A DNA stretch of 64,000 nucleotides, taken from NCBI RefSeq assembly GCF_913063105.1, contig NZ_CAJXYQ010000007.1:124001-188000 (forward strand), in the 5' to 3' direction. The position numbers were made by a program, and so were the translations under genes. Position 1 is the stretch's first letter. Every line of letters begins with the position of its first letter. Of this stretch, positions 31,494-41,054 are shown one piece after another. The notes beneath the pieces are model-generated. The model did no database searches and was not told where the DNA came from. It worked only from the letters and a program-made list of their open reading frames with translations. This stretch comes from an uncultured Draconibacterium sp. (GTDB taxonomy: Bacteria > Bacteroidota > Bacteroidia > Bacteroidales > Prolixibacteraceae).

Positions 31494-32615
31494 TTAATTA
31501 TATTTTGAAATCATCAGCTGCAGCATCTGATCAGATCCTTCAATCAATTGCATAATCTTGCTGTCACGGTAGAAACGTTCAACCGGATATTCATTGCTTA
31601 ATCCATTGGCGCCATGCAACTGAACCGAAGCTTCGGAAGCTGATTTTAACATTTTTGTGGCCATGTATTTTGCTGCCAGAATTTCGCCAAATGCCTCTCT
31701 TTTTTTGGCTTCCATATATTTTCCGGCACTAAAACACAAAAGCCTGGCAGCCTTAATATCAACGGCCATTTCGCTGAGCATTCTTTTTACCAGCTGGTTA
31801 TTGGCAATTGGCTCACCAAACTGTTTCCGGTTTTTGGTATAAAGTTTCGAGCTTTCCATACATGCCTGTGCCATGCCCACACAGCCCCAGGCAATACTGT
31901 AACGCCCAATATCAAGACCGGTAAAAGCAACAGGAAACAATCCAAATCCCACATTGCCCACCAGATGAGTTTGCGGAACACGAACATTTTTAAAATGAAG
32001 CTCTCCAAGCATGCATCCACGTGCGCCCAACAAACCGTTTATTGGCTTCACACTTAATCCGGGTGCACCTGATGGAACCAGCAGGCTACAAATTTTTCCG
32101 TTTAACTTTCCAAAAACCAAAAACAATCCGGCAATTTGAGCAAACGATATCCATTTTTTTGTGCCGTTTAAAACATAAAAACTACCCTCTTCAGTAACCT
32201 GCATTTCTATGCTGCTGGCATCGCTGCCATGCCCCGGCTCGGTTAATGCAAAAGCTGCTATTCGGGTACCACTGGTAAGTTGTGGGAGAAATTTATTTTT
32301 TAAGGGCTCGCTGCCCCAGCGATTCAGAACTGCTCCAACCATATTTTGCACTGTTAGTAAACTGCGCACCGATGTACAGGCTTTACCGGCTTCTTCGTTC
32401 AGCAGGCCAAAAGTTACAGGATCGAGATTCAGTCCACCACACGCTTCCGGAAGAATGGCACCCAGGTAGCCCGCTGTGGACAGTTGCTTAATAATTGATT
32501 CCGGCACTTGCTCCTCCCGGTCGATTTGAGCAGCCAGGGGGGCAATTTTAATCCCGAAAAATTCAGCATAACTGGCCTGGGCTGCTAATTGATTTTTGGA
32601 GAGTAGAACATTCAT
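31494..32615 (-). CDS. FkbI-like acyl-CoA (acyl-ACP) dehydrogenase
   Basis: 373 residues, full length for the family. The FAD-binding motifs FALTEPGHGSDASS and YVLNGTKKWISFA are intact. The C-terminal QLHGANGLSNEYPVERFYRD region and catalytic glutamate in IEGSDQM are present. In the methoxymalonyl-ACP and hydroxymalonyl-ACP pathways the FkbI homologue oxidises the hydroxyl-bearing acyl-ACP made by FkbH and FkbK. The gene starts 5 bases after the acyl carrier protein gene and ends 18 bases before the FkbH-like gene. That context favours this specialised role over beta-oxidation, for which no thiolase or hydratase is nearby. Confidence 0.88.
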   Translation of the reverse strand: MNVLLSKNQLAAQASYAEFFGIKIAPLAAQIDREEQVPESIIKQLSTAGYLGAILPEACGGLNLDPVTFGLLNEEAGKACTSVRSLLTVQNMVGAVLNRWGSEPLKNKFLPQLTSGTRIAAFALTEPGHGSDASSIEMQVTEEGSFYVLNGTKKWISFAQIAGLFLVFGKLNGKICSLLVPSGAPGLSVKPINGLLGARGCMLGELHFKNVRVPQTHLVGNVGFGLFPVAFTGLDIGRYSIAWGCVGMAQACMESSKLYTKNRKQFGEPIANNQLVKRMLSEMAVDIKAARLLCFSAGKYMEAKKREAFGEILAAKYMATKMLKSASEASVQLHGANGLSNEYPVERFYRDSKIMQLIEGSDQMLQLMISKYN

Positions 32616-32620
32616 TATAA

Positions 32621-32863
32621 CTAATTTTTGTTCTTTAAAACTAAGGTATTCAATGCGTCAACCGACCTAAAATTGTCGAGTTTAAGGTCTTCATTCGAAA
32701 TTTCAAATCCGAATTCTGTTTCAATAAAATTAACCAGCTCCATAGCAAACAAAGAGTTTACCAGGCCTTGTTTAAACAGGTCTTCTTTGTCTGAAAATTT
32801 ATCAGATCCAATGTGATTAATTAAAAAATCACGAATTTTTTGGGTCTGCTCTGTTGTAGTCAT
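32621..32863 (-). CDS. Acyl carrier protein (FkbJ-like)
   Basis: 80 residues, a single acyl carrier domain. The phosphopantetheine attachment serine is in [16 protein letters not shown], a motif form (N-S-L-F-A-M) typical of carrier proteins dedicated to methoxymalonyl- or hydroxymalonyl-type extender units, and different from the D-S-L-D of fatty-acid ACPs. Its start codon overlaps the stop of the 3-hydroxyacyl-CoA dehydrogenase gene by four bases (ATGA), indicating translational coupling. It would carry glyceryl, then oxidised, intermediates between the enzymes of the operon. Confidence 0.9.
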   Translation of the reverse strand: MTTTEQTQKIRDFLINHIGSDKFSDKEDLFKQGLVNSLFAMELVNFIETEFGFEISNEDLKLDNFRSVDALNTLVLKNKN

Positions 32864-33729
32864 ATCGTTTTATATTCTTTAAGTTGATAAAATCCTTTTC
32901 CGTTTTTCTTACCGTAGAAACCGGCATCAACTATTTTTTTAAGGTACGGGCAAGGTCGGTATTTGCTGTCGTTAAAGCTATCGAACAAAACTATCAGCGA
33001 GTTCAGAATAGTATCAAGGCCAATCAGGTCGGCGGTTTCCAGGGGTCCCATTTTATGCCCAAAACAGTTTTTAAACGTTTTATCTATGTCTTCAACAGTG
33101 GCAACTCCTTCCTGCAAAAGGTAAATGGCTTCATTAATGGTAAGCATCAGTACCCGGTTCGAGATAAATCCGGGCGAGTCGTTTACCATCACCCATTCCT
33201 TACCAAATGCCTTTAGAAACTGCTGGGTTTTTGCAATGGTTTCTTCACTTGAATGAAAGCCTTTTATCAATTCAACGGTGTTTTTCATGGGCACCGGGTT
33301 CATAAAATGAATACCAACAAACCGATCGGGCCGACCTGTAACTGAAGCTTGTTGCGTTATAGGAATAGTCGATGTATTTGATGCAAAAATAACATGAGGC
33401 GGGCATATTTGATCCAGCTCTTTCCAAAGCGTTTTTTTGATTTCCCAGTTTTCAGTTACATTTTCAATAATGTAATCTGCTTCCACCAGAGTATTAAGGG
33501 CTGAGGTAACAGTTAATTTACTTAACAAATTTTCCAATACCAATCCTTGCAGTTCCGGTTTAAACATGAGTAAGAACCGGAATTCCTTTTTAAAATTCTG
33601 CTTAAACTTAAGTAACTGATTTTCATCAACATCACAAAGAACAACGGATAAACCATGAGTCAATAAATCAATGGCCAGACCACTTCCCATAAGGCCTGCA
33701 CCTATTACTCCTACTTTTGAAATTTCCAT
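32860..33729 (-). CDS. FkbK-like 3-hydroxyacyl-CoA dehydrogenase
   Basis: 289 residues, the length of 3-hydroxybutyryl-CoA dehydrogenases. The NAD-binding motif is [12 protein letters not shown] and the catalytic region [19 protein letters not shown] contains the His of the family. The C-terminal domain ([18 protein letters not shown]) is complete. In FkbK-type pathways this enzyme oxidises the primary alcohol of the glyceryl-ACP. It is the first gene of the five-gene operon running to 29765, divergent from glyS. In a degradative context it would be a beta-oxidation enzyme, but the carrier protein and FkbH neighbours argue otherwise. Confidence 0.88.
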   Translation of the reverse strand: MEISKVGVIGAGLMGSGLAIDLLTHGLSVVLCDVDENQLLKFKQNFKKEFRFLLMFKPELQGLVLENLLSKLTVTSALNTLVEADYIIENVTENWEIKKTLWKELDQICPPHVIFASNTSTIPITQQASVTGRPDRFVGIHFMNPVPMKNTVELIKGFHSSEETIAKTQQFLKAFGKEWVMVNDSPGFISNRVLMLTINEAIYLLQEGVATVEDIDKTFKNCFGHKMGPLETADLIGLDTILNSLIVLFDSFNDSKYRPCPYLKKIVDAGFYGKKNGKGFYQLKEYKTI

Positions 33730-33810
33730 AGTTGAGGTTTCATAAACACGCCCAAATTACTGAAAATAGGAAAGAATTTACATTTTTCTCTGAAATTATT
33801 AAGAATCACT

Positions 33811-33818
33811 TATTTTTG
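33811..33818 (+). promoter_or_regulatory. Probable -7 promoter element of glyS
   Basis: TATTTTTG is an exact TAnnTTTG match 28 bases before the glyS ATG. The -33 side is T-rich without a clear TTTG. The shared 116-base gap also has to hold the promoter of the divergent Fkb-type operon. Confidence 0.5.
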
Positions 33819-33845
33819 TGCTTCAATTCAGATAATTATAGTTAG

Positions 33846-35381
33846 ATGGCACAGGAAGATATTTTCAAGAAATTGGTAGCACACTGCAAAGAATACGGTT
33901 ATGTTTTTCAATCGAGCGAAATTTACGATGGCCTTGGTGCAGTGTACGATTACGGACAAATGGGTGTTGAACTAAAAAACAACATCAAAAAATACTGGTG
34001 GGACAGCATGGTGCTTTTGCACGAAAACGTGGTTGGATTGGATTCGGCCATATTTATGCACCCAACTATTTGGAAAGCATCGGGGCATGTTGATGCGTTT
34101 AACGATCCGCTAATCGACAATAAAGACTCGAAAAAACGCTACCGTGCCGATGTATTGATTGAAGATGCCTTGGCAAAATTTGAAGCCAAAATGGATAAAG
34201 AAGTGGCCAAAGCTAAAAAACGTTTTGGCGATGCCTTCGACGAAAAACAGTTTCGCGAAACCAACCCTCGCGTTTTGGCTAACCAGAAAAAATACGACGA
34301 GCTACACGCCCGTTTTGCAAAGGCGCTTAACGACAGCAACCTCGAAGAACTAAAGCAAATCATCATCGATCAGGAAATTGCCTGCCCCATTTCAGGCTCA
34401 CGGAACTGGACAGATGTGCGCCAGTTTAACCTGATGTTTTCAACCGAAATGGGATCGACTGCTGAAGGAGCATCAAAAATTTTCCTTCGCCCGGAAACAG
34501 CCCAGGGTATTTTTGTAAACTACCTTAACGTGCAAAAAACCGGACGAATGAAAATCCCGTTTGGGATTGCACAAATTGGTAAAGCATTCCGTAACGAGAT
34601 TGTTGCCCGCCAGTTTATTTTCCGCATGCGCGAATTTGAACAAATGGAGATGCAATTCTTTGTGCGCCCTGGCTCTGAGCTCGACTGGTTTGAAAAATGG
34701 AAAGAAACCCGCATAAAATGGCACCGTGCCCTTGGCTTTGGCGACGAAAATTACCGTTTCCACGAGCACGAGAAACTGGCACACTATGCTAATGCAGCCG
34801 TTGACGTGGAATACAAATTCCCCTTTGGCTTTAAAGAAGTAGAAGGCATACACTCGCGCACCGACTTTGACCTGTCACAGCACGAAAAATATTCAGGCAA
34901 AAAAATTCGCTACTTCGATCCGGAGTTAAACGAATCGTATGTGCCATACGTAGTAGAAACATCAATTGGTGTCGACCGCATGTTCCTGCAAGTAATTTCG
35001 GCCAGTTATTGCGAAGAGCAGCTGGAGAAAGATTCGCGTGTGGTACTGAAACTGCCTCCGGTACTAGCTCCTGTAAAACTGGCGGTTATGCCACTGGTTA
35101 AAAAAGACGGACTACCGGAAAAAGCCCGCGAAATCATCGACGAACTGAAATTTGATTTCAACTGCCAGTACGACGAGAAAGACTCGATTGGCAAACGTTA
35201 CCGCCGCCAGGATGCCATTGGTACTCCATTCTGTGTAACGGTTGATCATCAATCGGCTGAAGACAACACAGTGACCATTCGCTACCGCGACACCATGGAA
35301 CAGGAACGTGTAGCCATTGCCGATTTAGGCAAAATTATTGGAGAGCAGGTGAGTTATAAAAATCTATTTGAGAAATTATAG
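33846..35381 (+). CDS. glyS: Glycine--tRNA ligase, class II homodimeric type
   Basis: 511 residues. The N-terminal class II signature begins DIFKKLVAHCKEYGYVFQSSEIYDG, split here over motif 1. The family insertion follows, and the motif 2 region FRNEIVARQFIFRMREFEQMEM is intact. The C-terminal anticodon-binding domain (VKLAVMPLVKKDG through DTMEQERV) is complete. The enzyme charges tRNA-Gly and belongs to the alpha-2 type of eukaryotes, archaea and some bacteria, the normal form in Bacteroidota. The start at 33846 follows a good -7 element by 28 bases. It ends at a strong terminator and is monocistronic. Confidence 0.97.
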   Translation: MAQEDIFKKLVAHCKEYGYVFQSSEIYDGLGAVYDYGQMGVELKNNIKKYWWDSMVLLHENVVGLDSAIFMHPTIWKASGHVDAFNDPLIDNKDSKKRYRADVLIEDALAKFEAKMDKEVAKAKKRFGDAFDEKQFRETNPRVLANQKKYDELHARFAKALNDSNLEELKQIIIDQEIACPISGSRNWTDVRQFNLMFSTEMGSTAEGASKIFLRPETAQGIFVNYLNVQKTGRMKIPFGIAQIGKAFRNEIVARQFIFRMREFEQMEMQFFVRPGSELDWFEKWKETRIKWHRALGFGDENYRFHEHEKLAHYANAAVDVEYKFPFGFKEVEGIHSRTDFDLSQHEKYSGKKIRYFDPELNESYVPYVVETSIGVDRMFLQVISASYCEEQLEKDSRVVLKLPPVLAPVKLAVMPLVKKDGLPEKAREIIDELKFDFNCQYDEKDSIGKRYRRQDAIGTPFCVTVDHQSAEDNTVTIRYRDTMEQERVAIADLGKIIGEQVSYKNLFEKL

Positions 35382-35416
35382 GTTTCGGAAACCATGACTT
35401 AACACCCCCGATTATT

Positions 35417-35457
35417 ATATGTGATAAAATTTATGCAATTTTATCACATATTTTTTT
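35417..35457 (+). terminator. Intrinsic terminator after glyS
   Basis: An A/T-rich but perfect 14-bp stem (ATATGTGATAAAAT and its complement) with a 7-base loop is followed by seven T residues. Confidence 0.85.
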
Positions 35458-35487
35458 GTTAATAACGAATCAAAAATTCCACATACA

Positions 35488-38067
35488 ATGGATATAAAAT
35501 CTTTATTGAAAAGTGTACTCCCGCATGTTTTGGCCGTTGTTGCCATGCTTGCCGTTTCATCGGTTTATTTTTACCCGGCCTGGGAAGGCAAAACCTTGCA
35601 GGGCGAAGATGTTGTTGGTGGCTACGGCAAAGGCCGCGAAGCCCGCGATTTCAGAACATACGAAGATGAAAGAGTACTTTGGAACGGATCTATTTTTGGT
35701 GGAATGCCCGAATTCGTTCATGCACCTTACGAAGGGGCATCATCGATGAAAAAGATTTTTTACTTGCCCAACAAACTCGGAATGCCACGCGAAGTAGCTT
35801 CCATTTTTTGGTACATGTTAGGTTTTTATATCCTGCTGATTGCATTAGGTGTCTCGCCTAAGCTTGCTGCCGGGGGCTCCATGGCCTTTGCCCTTGGCTC
35901 CTACAATGTAATTATCATCCTGGCCGGCCATTACATGAAAGTGTATACCCTGGCCTTAATACCGCCAACCCTTGCAGGCATCATTCTTATATTTAAAGAA
36001 AAATACCGGTGGGGCCTGATACTAACCTCCTTTTTCCTGGCAATGCAAATAACCATGGCACACATACAAATGATGTATTATTTTCTGATCGCCATGTTGT
36101 TTTTTGGTTCTGTTGAGTTGGTCTATCAAATCAGGGAAAAGAACCTAAAGCAATTCTCGAAAACCATAGTTGTGTTATTGGCTGCAGCCGCTCTGGGTAT
36201 TGCTCCCAACTATGCCCGTTTAATTAACTATTACAAGTTCAATGATCAGTCGATTCGGGGAAGCAGCGAACTAACCATTGGCAACGAAGGCGTTAAAACC
36301 GACAAAGGATTAGACAAAGACTACATAAACATGTGGAGCAGTGGCGTTGATGAAGCCATGATGGTTATTGTTCCGAATGTAAAAGGCGGCTCAACGGCAG
36401 CCATTAAACAAAACCGCGACTTATTAAATGCGCTACCACGACAACACCGCCAAACCCTGGGCAACTTCAACCAATATTGGGGAAATCAGCCCTTCAGTGG
36501 CGGTCCAAATTACCTGGGTGTTGTCTTTGTATTTCTTTTTATGCTTGGCCTGTTTCTGGTAAAAGACCACCTGAAAACAGCCATACTCCTGCCGGTTATC
36601 CTGTTTCTTTTGCTTGCCATGGGCGGTAACCTGTCGTGGTTTACCGATTTGTTTATCGACTATTTCCCGATGTACAATAAATTTCGAACACCGGTATCAA
36701 TACTGGCCATTTCGGCCATTTTACTAAGTTTCTTTGCACTGTACAGCACTTATTTAATCAGCTCCGACCGAACATTATTAGAGAAAAAAGCCACGTTGCC
36801 TGGAATGAAAAAGCCGCAACCGGTTTATTTGCTCGTTTCAGGTATTTTTATTTTGTTTCTGCTAATTAACCTTGCCTTACCCAATTTATTTAACAGCTAC
36901 ATTAGCGATGTTGAGCAAAACCAAATCTTTCAGTGGCAAAAACAGCCTAACATTGCCAACCAGCTCGATGGTTTAATTGGTGCTTTGGTTGATTTTCGCA
37001 TCGGCGTATTCCGTGCCGATTTATTCAGAGCCCTGGTGTTTGTTGTAGCATTAACAGCCTTATTCTATTTCTTCTCGAAACAAAAAATAAAAAAAGAAGT
37101 ATTGTGGGGATTAATTATTCTTCTGGCTGTTGTTGACTTCTGGGGTATTAGCCGACGTTATGTCCCCATCGAACAATTCCATAAGCAAAGCCTGGTAAAA
37201 GAGGCCTACCAGCTATCTGATGCCGATTTGCAGATTTACCAGCGCGAGTTACAGGCCAACCCCGAATTGCAACAAAAATTCGAAGCCTACAAAGCCAAAT
37301 TTAAACCTCAAAACAAGGACGAGGAAAATGAAATTCTTACCCATGTAATTAATAAATACACGCATTTTAGAGTCTACAACATTACCGGTTCGCCATTCCA
37401 GGAGAACGTTACCGCCAATGCCCATAAATCAATAGGTGGTTACCATCCGGTAAAACTACGGAGGTACCAGGACATGATTGAGCACCACATTGGAAAAATG
37501 AACCGGGGTGTACTAAACATGCTAAATGCAAAATATTTTATTACTCAACAGGGACTACAGGTTAATCCTTCGAACCTCGGAAATGCATGGTTTGTTGACT
37601 CCGTAAAGTGGGTTGATAATCCAAATGAAGAGATTTTAGCACTAAACGATATTGATGTTGCCAAAACTGCAGTCATTCGCAGCAAAAACAAGGACAAGGT
37701 TGGGACAATTAGTACCACCGGTTCGGCAAACGAAAGTATAGAACTGATACAATACAACCCGGATACCATGACTTACCACGTTCAGACCGACAGCGAACGA
37801 CTGGCTGTATTTTCGGAGGTGTATTATCCCGACTGGAAAGTGCTAATTGATGGAGAAGAGAGTGATATTATTGTTAGCAATTATATTTTGCGCAGCGTTG
37901 TTATTCCGGAAGGAGAACACAAGGTGGAATTTATTCTACACCCGGCCACGTATTATACATCTAACGTAATTTCGCGTTATGCATTTTATTTGATGTTGTT
38001 AATTGTAATCGGATCAGTTGCATTTGATTTGTACATAAGAAAAAAAGCTATTGGCGCAACCGCATAA
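35488..38067 (+). CDS. YfhO family polytopic membrane protein
   Basis: 859 residues with about a dozen membrane segments and a large extracytoplasmic loop after the last few (residues about 560-820). The N-terminal PAWEGKTLQGEDVVGGYGKGREARDF, split across the first loop, and WNGSIFGGMPEFVHAP are hallmarks of the YfhO family. Members in Firmicutes are needed for glycosylation of lipoteichoic acid; a GT-C-like transferase using a lipid-linked sugar is the usual proposal. It is the first gene of a plus-strand operon with two GT2 enzymes, a GT4 enzyme and an acyltransferase, consistent with envelope glycan work. The donor sugar is unknown. Confidence 0.87.
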   Translation: MDIKSLLKSVLPHVLAVVAMLAVSSVYFYPAWEGKTLQGEDVVGGYGKGREARDFRTYEDERVLWNGSIFGGMPEFVHAPYEGASSMKKIFYLPNKLGMPREVASIFWYMLGFYILLIALGVSPKLAAGGSMAFALGSYNVIIILAGHYMKVYTLALIPPTLAGIILIFKEKYRWGLILTSFFLAMQITMAHIQMMYYFLIAMLFFGSVELVYQIREKNLKQFSKTIVVLLAAAALGIAPNYARLINYYKFNDQSIRGSSELTIGNEGVKTDKGLDKDYINMWSSGVDEAMMVIVPNVKGGSTAAIKQNRDLLNALPRQHRQTLGNFNQYWGNQPFSGGPNYLGVVFVFLFMLGLFLVKDHLKTAILLPVILFLLLAMGGNLSWFTDLFIDYFPMYNKFRTPVSILAISAILLSFFALYSTYLISSDRTLLEKKATLPGMKKPQPVYLLVSGIFILFLLINLALPNLFNSYISDVEQNQIFQWQKQPNIANQLDGLIGALVDFRIGVFRADLFRALVFVVALTALFYFFSKQKIKKEVLWGLIILLAVVDFWGISRRYVPIEQFHKQSLVKEAYQLSDADLQIYQRELQANPELQQKFEAYKAKFKPQNKDEENEILTHVINKYTHFRVYNITGSPFQENVTANAHKSIGGYHPVKLRRYQDMIEHHIGKMNRGVLNMLNAKYFITQQGLQVNPSNLGNAWFVDSVKWVDNPNEEILALNDIDVAKTAVIRSKNKDKVGTISTTGSANESIELIQYNPDTMTYHVQTDSERLAVFSEVYYPDWKVLIDGEESDIIVSNYILRSVVIPEGEHKVEFILHPATYYTSNVISRYAFYLMLLIVIGSVAFDLYIRKKAIGATA

Positions 38068-38078
38068 GAGCACTAAGA

Positions 38079-39116
38079 ATGAAGTATACAGTAATTGTTG
38101 CAGTTTACAACCGTGTCGATGAGGTTCAGGAGCTTCTTCGCTCGGCAGAGAAACTCGATTTTGATCGCAAAAATTTCGAGATTCTTTTTGTTGACGATGG
38201 CTCGAAAGATGGTTTTGAGGCCTATATAAAAAGTTACAAATCGGAAACAGGACTGCAAATCAGAGCGATTTACCAGGAGAATAAAGGCCCCGGAGAAGCG
38301 CGGAATAACGGAATGAAAAATGCCTTGGGTGAGTATTTCATTTATGTAGATTCCGATTGCACCTTCCCGCCGCATTGGTTAAAAGAAATCGACAAAGAGG
38401 TTGTAGCCAACAACTACGATGCTTTTGGTGGACCCGACACCTTTCACCCATCGTTCTCGCCACTGTTAAAAGCCATTAACTATTCCATGACATCGCTGAT
38501 TGGTACAGGCGGAACACGCGGCAATAAAAAATCGGTAGGCAAATTCTACCCCCGAAGCTTTAACATGGGCGTTCACCGAAAGATTTTTGAAAACATTGGG
38601 GGTATGAACAAACTACGCCACGGCCAGGACATGGACTTCTCGCAACGCATTTACGATGCCGGCTATAAAGTAGGTTTGGTTGCCGATGCTTTTGTGTACC
38701 ACAAACGACGTACGAGTATATCCAAATTCTACCGCCAGATTTTTAACTGGGGAGTAGCGCGCATTAACCTGGCACAACAACATCCGGCCATGTTAAAACC
38801 GGTACACCTGCTTCCGGCAGCAATTGTTATTGGCTTAATTGCCTTGTGTGTGTTTACACTGTTGGTTCCGGTAACTGCCCCATTTTTGTGGACATTAACA
38901 GGCATCGGGTTCGCGCTAATTGTTATTTGGGCCTTTCTGGAATCCTTGTTTAAATATAAATCGCTGGCTGCAGCTCTTTTAAGCCCGGTAACGTTGAACA
39001 TACAGGTTTTTGCCTACGGCTTTGGATTAATAAAAGCACTGTGGCAAACAAAAGTATTGGGAAAACAAGAGGCACGTGGATTTGTAAAAGGGTATTACGG
39101 AAAAAAGAAGAAATAA
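38079..39116 (+). CDS. GT2 family glycosyltransferase with C-terminal membrane segments
   Basis: 345 residues. The GT-A fold begins VIVAVYNRVDEVQELL, with FVDDGSKDG as the nucleotide-binding part and YVDSDCTFP as the DxD-like metal site. The acceptor region includes GGMNKLRHGQDMDFSQR (an ED/QD-type motif). Two membrane segments (about 245-300) place it at the inner membrane. It is 11 bases after yfhO and 7 before the next GT2. Likely adds a sugar to a lipid-linked oligosaccharide; specificity is unknown. Confidence 0.9.
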   Translation: MKYTVIVAVYNRVDEVQELLRSAEKLDFDRKNFEILFVDDGSKDGFEAYIKSYKSETGLQIRAIYQENKGPGEARNNGMKNALGEYFIYVDSDCTFPPHWLKEIDKEVVANNYDAFGGPDTFHPSFSPLLKAINYSMTSLIGTGGTRGNKKSVGKFYPRSFNMGVHRKIFENIGGMNKLRHGQDMDFSQRIYDAGYKVGLVADAFVYHKRRTSISKFYRQIFNWGVARINLAQQHPAMLKPVHLLPAAIVIGLIALCVFTLLVPVTAPFLWTLTGIGFALIVIWAFLESLFKYKSLAAALLSPVTLNIQVFAYGFGLIKALWQTKVLGKQEARGFVKGYYGKKKK

Positions 39117-39123
39117 TTCAGGC

Positions 39124-39906
39124 ATGAGTACGCTGCCCAAAATAAGTGTTATTACTGTTGTTTTTAATGCCGTCGAGCTGCTTGAGCAAACCATTAAAAG
39201 CATCATCTGCCAGAGCTATGCTAACCTTGAATATATTGTTATTGATGGTTCCTCTACAGATGGCACGGTTGATATCATAAAAAAGTACGACAAAGCTATT
39301 ACGCACTGGATTAGCGAAAAAGATACCGGCATTTACGATGCCATGAACAAAGGCCTGAAAATGGCCAGCGGCGATTATGTAATTTTCATCAATGCCGGCG
39401 ATATGTTGTACGCTTGCGATACACTTGCAAAGATTCCGTTTGCAGCACATCCTGAAGCAGATGTTTTTTATGGAGAAACCGTAATAATCAGCGATAAAAC
39501 CGGCGAGGATCTGGGATTACGGAAAAAAGTGCCACCACGAAACCTCAGTTGGAAACATTACCAAAAAGGCATGGTGGTTTGCCATCAATCGATATTTATA
39601 AAAAAGTCGATTACTACGAATTACAACACCAGTTACCGGCTTTCGGCCGATGTTGAATGGGTAATTTTAGCTTTAAAAAAAGCTCAAAAGGTTGTTTATG
39701 TCGATTGTATTATTTCCAGGTTTCTAAGTGGAGGTGCCTCGCGAAAAATGCAAAAACTGAGCCTGAAAGAACGATTTTCGGTGATGCGAAAGTATTTTGG
39801 GTTGATTCCAACCGTTTTCAGCCATATTGGTTTTATTTTCGACACGCTGGCAGTGAAGCTAAAATTGAGGCCTTTGTACCGAAAAAACTATTTTAAGCCG
39901 GAATAA
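39124..39906 (+). CDS. GT2 family glycosyltransferase (WcaA-like)
   Basis: 260 residues without membrane segments. Motifs are VITVVFNAVELLEQTIKSI, YIVIDGSSTDGT and the WISEKDTGIYDAMNKG block typical of the WcaA-like GT2 branch, with FINAGD in the DxD position. It overlaps the following GT4 gene in a TAATG junction, so translation is coupled. It probably acts on the same oligosaccharide as its neighbours. Confidence 0.9.
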   Translation: MSTLPKISVITVVFNAVELLEQTIKSIICQSYANLEYIVIDGSSTDGTVDIIKKYDKAITHWISEKDTGIYDAMNKGLKMASGDYVIFINAGDMLYACDTLAKIPFAAHPEADVFYGETVIISDKTGEDLGLRKKVPPRNLSWKHYQKGMVVCHQSIFIKKSITTNYNTSYRLSADVEWVILALKKAQKVVYVDCIISRFLSGGASRKMQKLSLKERFSVMRKYFGLIPTVFSHIGFIFDTLAVKLKLRPLYRKNYFKPE

Positions 39907-41054
39907 TGCAGAAAAAGAATATACTGTACATACATCATAGCGGACGGCTTGGAGGCGCACCCAAAAGCTTAAGTTTATTGCTTGAGAAAATTGACAAAAC
40001 CCGTTTCGAACCCATAATTCTGGCCCTTCAAAACGGACCTGCTATTGAAATGCTAAAAAAAACAGGGGCAAAAGTTATTGTAAAACCCTGGCTGTTTCCT
40101 TTTCATGGTTCAACAGTTTCGGGCATGCCTTTCAGTCATCTGGTAAAAAACTATTTATTTGTAATTCCTACTTTTTTTGGTGCCCGAAGAATCATAAAAA
40201 AAATAAATCCCGATTTTATACACCTTAACAGCACCTGCCTGTTTACCTTTGCTGCCGCAGCAAAATCTATCAATAAAAAACTAAAGGTAATAACCCACGT
40301 TCGCGAGCCGCTGTTGCTAAACCTGTTTGGCAAAATTTTAAAAGTTGCCAATTATCGCTACACCGATGGCTATATATCGATATGCAAAAACGACCAGAGC
40401 CGGATGCTACTAAAAAACAAACCGGCAACTGTTGTCTATAATTTTATCAATTTCAGCGATTATAACCCTGGTATAACAAACAGGGTTTTGCGCGACGAGC
40501 TTCAATTGAAAAACGACGCTATTATTTGCTTAAGCCTGGCACGTATTTCAAAACCCAACGGAATACTGGAACTGATAGAACGGTTTAAGGCATTAAACAA
40601 GTCGTTTACGAAATTTAAACTGGTAGTGGTTGGTCTAAAACAAAACAACAGCTACGAAAAAAAGTGTATCGAAGCGGCAAAATCTAATCCAAATATTTTT
40701 TTGCTTCCTTTTCGTACCGATGCTACAGCGCTGATTGCTTCATCTGACATTATGCTTTGTTCGTTTACAGCACCGCACTTTTCGAGGGCAATTATTGAAG
40801 CATCGGCCATGGGAAAACCAACACTCGGAAATAATATTGGTGGCGTAGACGAATTAATCGATGATGCAAAAACCGGTTATTTGTTTAATATCCACTCGCA
40901 GCAGGATTTTGAGGAAAAACTTAGTAAATTGAAAGACGAAAAACACCGCGAAGTGCTGGGCCGCAATGGCTATAGCTTTGCACAGGCAAATTTTGATGCA
41001 GAAAAGAATGCACAAGCCACCTTTAAGTTTTACGAACAATTTTTGGAACTATGA
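39906..41054 (+). CDS. GT4 family glycosyltransferase
   Basis: 382 residues in a GT-B fold. The N-terminal acceptor domain starts YIHHSGRLGGAPKSL. The donor-binding half contains LARISKPNGILELIERF and the E-x7-E motif in EASAMGKPTLGNNIGGVDELI. Such enzymes are retaining transferases using nucleotide-diphosphate sugars. Both junctions are overlapping (TAATG with the preceding GT2 gene, ATGA with the acyltransferase gene), marking a tight operon. Confidence 0.9.
   Translation: MQKKNILYIHHSGRLGGAPKSLSLLLEKIDKTRFEPIILALQNGPAIEMLKKTGAKVIVKPWLFPFHGSTVSGMPFSHLVKNYLFVIPTFFGARRIIKKINPDFIHLNSTCLFTFAAAAKSINKKLKVITHVREPLLLNLFGKILKVANYRYTDGYISICKNDQSRMLLKNKPATVVYNFINFSDYNPGITNRVLRDELQLKNDAIICLSLARISKPNGILELIERFKALNKSFTKFKLVVVGLKQNNSYEKKCIEAAKSNPNIFLLPFRTDATALIASSDIMLCSFTAPHFSRAIIEASAMGKPTLGNNIGGVDELIDDAKTGYLFNIHSQQDFEEKLSKLKDEKHREVLGRNGYSFAQANFDAEKNAQATFKFYEQFLEL

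Noticed and set aside
29765..33729. Beta-oxidation or polyhydroxybutyrate operon
   Set aside because: The acyl carrier protein and FkbH homologue have no place there, and thiolase, hydratase and synthase genes are missing.
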